Notes under the pieces: model-generated | Seen by the model: only the letters and a program-made list of their open reading frames with translations | Databases searched by the model: none | Told to the model about the DNA's origin: nothing | Part shown: one piece after another, positions 1 through 7,221 of the stretch | How the letters are laid out: each line of letters opens with the position of its first letter | Numbering within the stretch: position 1 is the stretch's first letter | From: Pelagomonas calceolata | Taxonomy: Eukaryota > Sar > Pelagophyceae > Pelagomonadales > Pelagomonadaceae | NCBI GenBank assembly: GCA_918797485.1 | Contig: CAKKNE010000003.1 | Span: 310,001-374,000, forward strand | Length of the DNA: 64,000 nucleotides | Reading direction: 5' to 3' | Made by a program: the position numbers and the translations under genes

Positions 1-1976
1 CCTGCTGCAACCTCGCGTCCTGCGTCCAGGCGGCCCTTGCGGGGCTCCGTCTCCCCGACGAGCCGGCGCCCGGAGGTATGATGGACGAGTCGGACGGCGA
101 CGAGGCCGCGCCCGAGGTCGCGGAGGAAACCGCCCCGACCCCCGCGGCCGACGACTGGGGCCCGAAATGGAAAAGGAAGATGCGGGCCCAACTACCTACA
201 CAGCATGAATTAAATGTCGAGGTGATGCGGGCCGCGGCAAATAGCCCCGCAAAAGGCATCCTTCGCATGCTCGCGTTTTACGCCGGACACCACCTGACGG
301 TCGACCAGATCGCTAGAAGTGTACTCGTGCCGCCCGGGCACGTCGAGGAGCTACTGTATCATCTGTACTCCTACGGACACGTCGCCGAGCACTCCGCGGG
401 CGGCGTCACGACTTACTCGGCGCGGTCCGACGCCCTGGAGCGTTACCTGACGTCGCGTGACGACGCCGATAGGGCGGCGACGCCAACACCGGCGTTGGCG
501 CCTGCACCCGTCGCCGAGGCGCCACGCGAAGGCGCCCCGGCCGCTGGACCCGACCCTGCGGGCGACGCGCGGCTTGCGGGCGACGGCGACGCGACGCCCG
601 CCGAGGACGCGCCTGCGCCGGCGCCGGCGCCTGCTCGCGACGAAGCGGCGCCCGCGGTTCTCACTCGCGACGAAGGTGGGCCTGCGCCTGCGCCGGCGCC
701 GCGCGAAGGTTCGCCGACGCCTGCGGAAGAAGGAGCGCAGCAGCCGGCGCCGAAGCGGCGACGGCGTAGGACCTCTCCGTCGCCGCGTGCCGACGTCGGA
801 CTCGATGGACCGGTGCCGGGTCCCGAGCAGCAACGGCGTGGACGCTCTCCCGCGCGGACGATGCCTCGCGACGACGCCGACGCGGCCGCGCCGGCGCCGG
901 CGCCGGCGCCGCCAAGGCGTGGACGCTCTCCAACGCCGGGGACTACTCCTGCCGGCGCCGCGCCGGCGCCGGCGCCGGCGCCCCGGCCCCGTGCAGATTC
1001 CGCGCCGCCGCAGCTGGAGGACGCCGCGCCGCAGATGAAGAAGCGAGGAGCGCTTGATCATTTCAGGGCGCAGAACCGCGCGGCCGCGAAGAAGTTCGTC
1101 GAGGACGCGTCACCCGCCCTCGCCGGGAGTGACAAGAACAAGGTGACCGAATCAGCGTCCATGTTGACCTTCCGATTTGAATTAGAAGGACCTGCCGAGA
1201 GAACTCACTGATTGATCACACACAGGCCATCATGGCGAGGCTCGGCGAGATGTGGGACGCTTTGGACGGCGCGGCGAGGAAGCGCTATGGCGACGACGCC
1301 CCCATGGTTCCGGTCAGTGCAAAAATCAAATTATCGCGGCGCGTCTCCACCACTGCTGAATCATGGCCTCCACGCCATCGACGCTACGTCAGCACGACAT
1401 CGTGGCGTGTGGTCTCTCACCGCTCGATTCAGCCAGTACTCTCCTCATCGCCGAGAGAGGACTTGGTGAAGAAGTATCGTGCATCCGACGCATTGGTTGA
1501 TTTACGCACAGGTTCGGGTCGGGACCAAGAAGCCCCGGTCTGCCGCCCGAGCGCGCTCTGCGACGCCGACGCCGCCGCCTGATAGCGATGCCCCGACGGC
1601 GACGGTCGATGACGAGGTGGCGGACAAATGGGCCAGGGGCGAGCTGCAGGTCGAGCACATCGAGCCGTGCGCGCTCGTTTTCAAAAGCAAGGGGCCCTTC
1701 GTCGACGCCGACGGCAACTTTACTGAGGCCGCGCGCTACCTCAACCGCCTCGCGAATTTGCAGCTCATGGACGCCCACAAGAACAACGTGAAGGACGCCA
1801 ACTTCTCGGGCGTGACGCGGCGCGCCCTCGAGGAACGCGAGCGCCTGCTCGCGGGCTGCGACCTCTCCACGGAGGTTGGCTTCAAAAAACACCTCGACGC
1901 CCTCCGCGTCCACGTCATTACCGTCTCCGAAATCGGAGCGAAGGACGAAAAGTTCCGCGGTGAGAAGTACTTTTGA
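1..1976 (+). CDS. HMG-box protein with winged-helix-like N-terminus and HNH-like C-terminus (5' end may be outside window)
   Basis: Exons are 78-1142, 1226-1306 and 1512-1976, giving 536 residues from the ATG at 78. The frame is open back to the window edge, so the start is not certain. Residues about 40-125 resemble a winged-helix domain. Residues 130-315 are low-complexity Ala-Pro with RS-like motifs. Residues about 320-385 look like an HMG box split by the first intron (MKKRGALDHFRAQ before it, ARLGEMWDALDGAARKRY after it). The last exon has EHIEP near 430 and NLQLMDAHKNN near 470, spaced like the His and Asn of an HNH nuclease fold. This suggests a nuclear DNA-binding protein. The HMG call is moderate; the HNH call is only a resemblance. 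Both introns end in a CACAG acceptor, and the second is a clear introner element. Confidence 0.65.
1143..1225 (+). other. Intron 1 of HMG-box gene, probable introner relic
   Basis: 83-nt GT-AG intron. Splicing AAC AAG to GCC ATC ATG joins the two halves of the HMG box in frame. The 3' end TTGATCACACACAG matches the terminal inverted repeat of the introner family. The 5' end has no clear partner repeat, and no target duplication is visible. Confidence 0.7.
1307..1511 (+). mobile_element. Introner element forming intron 2 of the HMG-box gene (full-length form)
   Basis: The 197-nt element spans 1315-1511. Its ends are CAGTGCAAAAATCAA and TTGATTTACGCACAG, imperfect inverted repeats of each other. 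It is flanked by GTTCCGGT (1307-1314) and GTTCGGGT (1512-1519), an 8-bp target duplication with one mismatch. The donor GT is the start of the left duplication and the acceptor is the element's own CAG. Splicing therefore restores the pre-insertion sequence: ATG GTT CGG stays in frame. The interior is clearly related to the element at 10367-10560, for example the CATCGCCGAGA and GTGAAGAA segments near the right end. Confidence 0.92.
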
Positions 1977-2034
1977 GTAAGGTCCTTTTCCTGTCATTCC
2001 ACTAAACTTAGACAAAATTAGCTAGCCCCTCCGA

Positions 2035-2709
2035 TCAGGGCGCCCACCCTCTTCCGCACTCTAAACATCGGGCAAGGATATGCGCGCGATCCACGGATCC
2101 ACCGTGCGTCGCGTTGGCGACGTAAGCCCGGCGCGCCCCACATCGAGGGCACTCGAACGCGTCGACTTCTGGGAGTGTTGATGGTCGTGCGCCGACGCGT
2201 TTGGCTAGGCGCGAACGGTCGTCGGCGCGGCGCTGAGCCACCGCTGGAGGCGCGAGCGCCTCTTCGTCGAGCGTTGCGAGAGCGGTAGGCGTCAGCGACC
2301 CATCGAGGACTCGCCTTCGAAGCTGGTCGTTCCTTCGCAGCGCGAAGACGATGCGGCGCGTTGATCTCGCATAGCCGTCTCTGCTCTCGGTGCTCCAGAG
2401 CACCGCTTCGATGGCTGCGGCGACCGGCAGCGGCACCGCCGCGGCGAGCGCGGTGCGAGCCTCGGCGCGCCGCAGCGCCTCCCGCTGGCCGCGAAACGCT
2501 CGAGAGATGCAGGCGCACTGGGCGTAGCGTCTTGGCACAAATTGACAAATCACACGAGTGAGATCATTGTCAAACGGCCACCGATCCCTGCCCCGTCGCC
2601 GCGCCGCGTCGACGGCATCCTGAGAGCACCCATGCTCTATGGCTTCCAGGAGCTCCGCGTCAACGGATTCGCCATCGCTGTCACTGACGTTTTCAGAGTC
2701 GATCATCAT
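2035..2709 (-). CDS. TFIIS-like protein with C-terminal zinc ribbon
   Basis: 224 residues from the ATG at 2709; the frame is open further upstream but with no ATG. Residues about 95-150 (RRIVFALRRNDQLRRRVLDG, then LTPTALATLDEEALAPP) match the central domain of transcription elongation factor TFIIS. The last 40 residues have two Cys pairs (CPRCGARRAY and CLECGRGW), a TFIIS-type zinc ribbon. The acidic loop that TFIIS uses to stimulate RNA cleavage by polymerase (Asp-Glu in RSADEP) reads GGSVDRAH here, so only the Asp remains. A short helical stretch before the central domain (LTRVICQFVPRRYAQCACIS) resembles an F-box-like helix. Likely nuclear and transcription-associated, but possibly not a true cleavage factor. 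It diverges from the La-module gene on the other strand. Confidence 0.7.
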   Translation of the reverse strand: MMIDSENVSDSDGESVDAELLEAIEHGCSQDAVDAARRRGRDRWPFDNDLTRVICQFVPRRYAQCACISRAFRGQREALRRAEARTALAAAVPLPVAAAIEAVLWSTESRDGYARSTRRIVFALRRNDQLRRRVLDGSLTPTALATLDEEALAPPAVAQRRADDRSRLAKRVGARPSTLPEVDAFECPRCGARRAYVANATHGGSVDRAHILARCLECGRGWAP

Positions 2710-3020
2710 TTTTCGGGGTTTTGCAAGGGCCAGTGCTGCCTTGTACGTCGTGTCCGGCGTCGTATGGGCAAGCGTTTTGCGGCTCCTCTGCTGCCTTGAG
2801 AGAGCGGCAATTTTTGTTGCCTCGCGTACCCGTGACGCGAGGCATCTGTCTTCAGGATCTAGTTGGGTGTCGTTCCAAGTTGCGGATCCGCCTGGGGCTA
2901 CTAGCCCCAAAACTCACGCAGGCTGATTGCAGCTGCTGATTGGCGGCTTTACTGAGCGAGACGGCACCCCCAGCGCATCCTTGGCAGCGTATCAGCTCAG
3001 ACATTAGCCGGCGAAGTGAT

Positions 3021-6000
3021 ATGGTAAGTGCGATGAGCGTTGCGCGCTCAGCGGTGCAAGTTACCAGCTCCGCTCTGGATACAGGAGCCAGCGGCCCGGC
3101 CGGCAGCAAAGCGGCCAGCTCTGGAGCCCAGAGCTCGTCAAGCAGCTCCCAGAAGGAAGCCGCCGCCAATGAAGCGCCCGCGCGGCGCTCGACCTTGTAC
3201 CGCTGCGCGCGCGGCATCGGCGCGGCGGCGGTCTTCATCGGCTGCCTAGCCGGCGCCGCCATACAGAGAGCAAAAAGTGTGAAGGTTGAGGACGTCCACA
3301 CGCAAATGGCCGACATGGCCAAAGCGCGCGAGGCCGGCGAGGCCCTGGCGGCGGCCGGCGATGCAAGAGGCGCCCGCGAGCTCCTCGGCGAGGCCGTCGG
3401 CCGCTGGACGTCGCACGAGAGAACGGTAAGGCACGCCATCTTCGCTAGGACGCAGATCGGCCATAGTGGAGACGACGAGAACGCTCCGGAACGGTTAGCT
3501 GCTGCCTTCGAGGACGCGCAGCACGTGGCGAGTCATCTGCGCGCGGCCTACGGCTCCCTACTACTCGAAGATGGGAGACCGCGGGAAGCCGTGACCCACC
3601 TGACGGCGGTCTGCCCGTCGATCTGGTTCTTTGCGCGGCGCATCGCACCCGGCGAGGAGCACCTGCGCGGCGAGGTGTCGTGGCTGCGCTGCTACGCCGA
3701 CCTCATGGACGCCAGAAAAGCCCTCGGCGAGCACGAGGAGGTCGGCGTCTTAGAAAGGGATGTGGTAACCCACTCCACCGCGTGGTTAAGAAGGAAACGC
3801 GACCGGAGGCCCATCGCGCGCGCCGAGGCCTTTATTGAAGGAGCGGCGTCGGCGGAAGACGCCAAAAAAGGCGCTCGCTTGTTGGCGAGACGGCGCCACG
3901 ACCTCGAGGCCCGCTGGCCCCGCGACGCGCCCCGCTTGCGGCGCGGCTGGGGTAGTGGAGCGGGGCCGCCGCCGAAAAATCAGTTGAGAAGAGAGCGCAA
4001 CCGCAAGCGCGTCGCGACGCTGAGATATCTGTCAAAATTATCAGTGATGGACGCGGCGGAACGCGCGCAGACGGCCCGCGACTACGCGCGCGCGTTAGGG
4101 AAAGCCAGAGCCGCCCGGAGAGACATCGACGGCGTGGTCCGAGCTTACGTCGACGCGCCGGACGCGCTACAAAGGACGCGGCTCCTAGCTTTGCTGAGAG
4201 AGACGGCGGCCGCGGCGACGGCCAAGGCTTTGCCGGCCGACGAAGTCTCGAACGTCGAATCTACCGCTGAGAACAAGGACGCGGCGGCGGAGTGGTCCGC
4301 CGGCGTCGCTTTAGCTGCGATGTTACGAGCCGCCTCGCCCGAGAACCGCCCGGCACTCGAGACCGACAAGCCGGCCGCTCCGAAAGACGCCGTCGACGCG
4401 TCGGCGGCCTACCTAGCTCTGGCCGACGCGTTCTTTGGCGAGAAGGGCGCGGCTGCGGCGGCGGCCGCCGCCGCGGCGACGGCGGCGGCCGAGGCGACGC
4501 CCAAGGTCGAGACGGAGCCCGTCACCGACGAGCCCGTCTCCACAGAAACGGACGAGGCCGAGGAGCCCGTGACGCGCGCCTTTGGAAGGTTGGTGGCCGC
4601 CGAGGGTGCCCAGTACGTTGGGGTCGTTTCTGAGGTCCACGCGAAGGGCTGGGCCTGGATCCAGCACGAGGTCGCGCGCCTCGAGGAGGACCAGAGACGG
4701 TGCGGGCTGGCCATCGCTCCTGTGGCGGGACCGCCGCCCGGGTTCTTATCTCGCTTCGACGTCATCCACGTCGTGGCGCAACATCGGGCCGCTGTGGTGC
4801 AAAGAGACCAGCGCACGGGCCGGCGCCCGGGCTTGGTGCCTCCCAGAAAACGCGCGACGGGCCAGAAGACTCGTAGACAGCGTCTACGGGAGAGGAACGC
4901 GAAGATCTACGGCGGTCTGTTTATTTTCGTCGTCGCGTTAGTTCGAGGATTGTCCCTGCTGAAGGACACGCGGCGCAAGACGGCCGACGGCTATAGTAAG
5001 CGCAAACCGAAGCTCACGTGGCGGGCCTACGGCGAGTCGTTGCTGCGAGACACGCTCGAAGCTTTGAGATTGTGCCTCGCTGATTTATTACAAAAGCTGA
5101 GAAGGTCGATAAAGAAGGCCGACGCCTCGATCGGCGCGGGCGCCGTCGTGCTGCGCGCCGTCGACACCATTACGAGCATCGCGCAGCCCCAGGACGAGTC
5201 CGACGAGAGCGACGGCGAGGAGTCGGCCGCGGCGTCGTCGGGCGACGAGCTCGCCAAAGCTGTGAACAAGAAGCCCCAGAAGCAAAAGTCGGGCTCGAAG
5301 CTGCGGCGGCGCGCGCCGCAACAAAAGCCCAAGGCTTCTACGAAGGAGGAGGTCGTCGTCGAGAAAACTGAGAAGAAGGCGCCCGAACCGTCCTTCGCCG
5401 ACTCCGACGACGACTGGGCCGCGTCGACCGAGTGGCTGCCCGTCCCGAAAGGTGGGCGCGTCGTCGGCGAGGGGCCGCGCATCCCGGAAGTGTCGCCGCG
5501 GCACCACGTCGTGACGCCGCCTTTGGCGCCCCCGTCGCGCGGCGGCTCGCCACCCCAAGGCCGCAAGGAGGGTTTGGTCGTCCAGTCTTTGTTAGATCAA
5601 CGCCTCTCCCAGCAGCCCAAGGAGGAGCCGGCCAAGTGCCCCTCCGTGACCTCTACCAGTTCTTCGGGCTCGAGCGAGAAGAAGCCCGAGCCGCGGAAGA
5701 AGAAGGTCGTCTCGCCGCGGACGTCGCCGCGCGACTCGCCGCGGCGCCGCTCGCAGCAGGCGCGCCAGCACCGCAAGGCGCCGCCGCTGCCGCGGCTCGA
5801 CTCCGGCGGGTCATTAGCTAGAGCCGTCGCGGCCGGCGCTTTAGGCGACGCCTCGGACACGCCGCCGCCCACCGGCTACGGCATCTGGGACGACGCCGCG
5901 GCGGCGGCGGCCGCCGCGGCATCACAAGCGGCGCGGCAACCGCCCGCGCGGCAGATCTCCCAGGACGGCCTCGACGAGGCCCTGCGGACCCAGGTCGAGT

Positions 6001-6266
6001 ACTACTTTAGCGTCGCGAACTTGTGCAAGGACGTGTATCTGCGAGGATGCATGGACGGGCAGGGCTTCGTGCCCTTAGATCACGTCTGCACGTTCAAGCG
6101 GCTGCGCGACCTCTGCGACGACCCGTTAGTAGTGAGACGCGCCGTCGAGTCGAGCGACCGGCTCAACCTCGTCAGATTCACGGACGAGTCGAGCGGCGCG
6201 AACGTCTGGAAGGTCCGGACGGTCGACCAGCCGGAACGCTGGGTCCTCGCGGCGTCGCAGCCCTAG
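3021..6266 (+). CDS. La-module (LARP-like) protein with predicted membrane segments
   Basis: 1081 residues from the ATG at 3021; another ATG lies at 3033, and the frame is open upstream without ATG. One hydrophobic stretch lies near residues 65-82 (GAAAVFIGCLAGAA) and a second near 630-650 (GGLFIFVVALVRGLSLL). Between them are basic and Ala-rich regions, including a poly-Ala run near 480. Residues 700-960 are a long disordered Ser/Pro/Lys-rich linker. Residues about 980-1075 are a La motif (LRTQVEYYFSVANLCKDVYL, then later VVRRAVESSD), the RNA 3'-end-binding winged helix of La-related proteins. The pairing of a La motif with membrane segments is unusual and suggests an RNA-binding protein tethered to a membrane. 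The call on the La motif is firm; the membrane calls are moderate. Confidence 0.7.
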   Translation: MVSAMSVARSAVQVTSSALDTGASGPAGSKAASSGAQSSSSSSQKEAAANEAPARRSTLYRCARGIGAAAVFIGCLAGAAIQRAKSVKVEDVHTQMADMAKAREAGEALAAAGDARGARELLGEAVGRWTSHERTVRHAIFARTQIGHSGDDENAPERLAAAFEDAQHVASHLRAAYGSLLLEDGRPREAVTHLTAVCPSIWFFARRIAPGEEHLRGEVSWLRCYADLMDARKALGEHEEVGVLERDVVTHSTAWLRRKRDRRPIARAEAFIEGAASAEDAKKGARLLARRRHDLEARWPRDAPRLRRGWGSGAGPPPKNQLRRERNRKRVATLRYLSKLSVMDAAERAQTARDYARALGKARAARRDIDGVVRAYVDAPDALQRTRLLALLRETAAAATAKALPADEVSNVESTAENKDAAAEWSAGVALAAMLRAASPENRPALETDKPAAPKDAVDASAAYLALADAFFGEKGAAAAAAAAAATAAAEATPKVETEPVTDEPVSTETDEAEEPVTRAFGRLVAAEGAQYVGVVSEVHAKGWAWIQHEVARLEEDQRRCGLAIAPVAGPPPGFLSRFDVIHVVAQHRAAVVQRDQRTGRRPGLVPPRKRATGQKTRRQRLRERNAKIYGGLFIFVVALVRGLSLLKDTRRKTADGYSKRKPKLTWRAYGESLLRDTLEALRLCLADLLQKLRRSIKKADASIGAGAVVLRAVDTITSIAQPQDESDESDGEESAAASSGDELAKAVNKKPQKQKSGSKLRRRAPQQKPKASTKEEVVVEKTEKKAPEPSFADSDDDWAASTEWLPVPKGGRVVGEGPRIPEVSPRHHVVTPPLAPPSRGGSPPQGRKEGLVVQSLLDQRLSQQPKEEPAKCPSVTSTSSSGSSEKKPEPRKKKVVSPRTSPRDSPRRRSQQARQHRKAPPLPRLDSGGSLARAVAAGALGDASDTPPPTGYGIWDDAAAAAAAAASQAARQPPARQISQDGLDEALRTQVEYYFSVANLCKDVYLRGCMDGQGFVPLDHVCTFKRLRDLCDDPLVVRRAVESSDRLNLVRFTDESSGANVWKVRTVDQPERWVLAASQP

Positions 6267-6421
6267 CGGCGCCCTTTCCCCCTTCTCTCCCTTTCCCGCG
6301 CGGCCCTGCCATGGGGCCGCGCGCAAAATTGAGTCCGTCACGTCAGAAAAAAACTAAGGCGGAGTTGTATGATATCTACTAGGGTCCCACGCCATCGACG
6401 CGCCCCTTAGTTGAAACCGCC

Positions 6422-6976
6422 TTACATCAACCTAGTCTTCGCGAGGCAATCATACAACTCGTCCTTCGTCACCCGTTCTCCGCTTCCGTCCTTGGACGCG
6501 TGCTTCAGCATCTCTCGCAGCTGGTCGTCGGCCTGCTCACTCCCAGACCCCAATTGCTCACCGAGCTCCCGGCACACGAAGCGAAGCTTGGCGAGGTCCA
6601 CGTACCCATCGCCGCCGTGGTCGAACTTGGCAAACAAAGCATCGAAGTTGCCGTTTGTCCGGTCCAGGTCGGCCTCGGTCACCAGTGCCGTCGTCAAATT
6701 AATAAATTCTTCTAGTCCGACCGTGCCGCTGTTGTCGTGGTCGACCTCGGCTAGCGTCTGGTAGACGTCAGACTTCTTCCACACAATCCCGAGCGCGTTC
6801 ATGGCCTCCATCAGTTGGTTGGGGTCGAGCTGGCCCCTCGCGGGCCGCCTGCCATTCTGCGTATCCATCATCGTAAAAACCTTTTTGATTTCCTCGATTT
6901 CATCCTCGGACACGCCAGGTCTTGTAAATTCCGTCTCGTGATCACCGGGCCGGCTCGGGGTGGCTGCCATGGCCAT
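6422..6976 (-). CDS. Centrin/calmodulin-like EF-hand protein
   Basis: 184 residues starting at the ATG at 6976 (a second in-frame ATG is at 6970). Four EF-hand positions are visible. Hand 1 is degenerate (DTQNGRRPARGQL). Hand 2 is canonical (DHDNSGTVGLEEF). Hand 3 is nearly canonical (DHGGDGYVDLAKL). Hand 4 (SKDGSGERVTKDEL) starts with Ser and is probably weak. The length and the acidic N-terminal helix EDEIEEIKKVFTMMD resemble centrins, which act at basal bodies and centrosomes. A generic calcium sensor is also possible. The gene converges with the La-module gene, with about 155 bp between the two ends; that gap holds one copy of the CGCCATCGACGCG motif seen in introns. Confidence 0.8.
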   Translation of the reverse strand: MAMAATPSRPGDHETEFTRPGVSEDEIEEIKKVFTMMDTQNGRRPARGQLDPNQLMEAMNALGIVWKKSDVYQTLAEVDHDNSGTVGLEEFINLTTALVTEADLDRTNGNFDALFAKFDHGGDGYVDLAKLRFVCRELGEQLGSGSEQADDQLREMLKHASKDGSGERVTKDELYDCLAKTRLM

Positions 6977-7221
6977 CGTACGCGTGCGAGGCTGCCCGGC
7001 GTGTGTGGTGGTCGTCTACAGCTGGCACTTATTACTTGCGTGCGTGATATGCTGCCTCTGGCGCCACAGACGGCGCAGTTTTGATGCCAACTGCGCACCT
7101 GCCGACCAAAGCTAGTGTGTTTGCACTGGCAAAAAAGGGGGCGCTCGCCCACTAGTCCTAGCACCGTCTTAGTAACAGGAATGAACTCACTGCGAGTGTT
7201 GTACAAAACAGGGGACAATAG

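Noticed and set aside
351-1061. Long minus-strand reading frame opposite the HMG-box gene
   Set aside because: It mirrors the GCC-rich Ala-Pro repeat on the other strand and encodes only Arg runs. Stop codons are rare in any frame at this base composition.
4409-5566. Several minus-strand frames of 80-180 residues inside the La-module gene
   Set aside because: They lie opposite a strong coding frame, show no domain, and follow from high GC.
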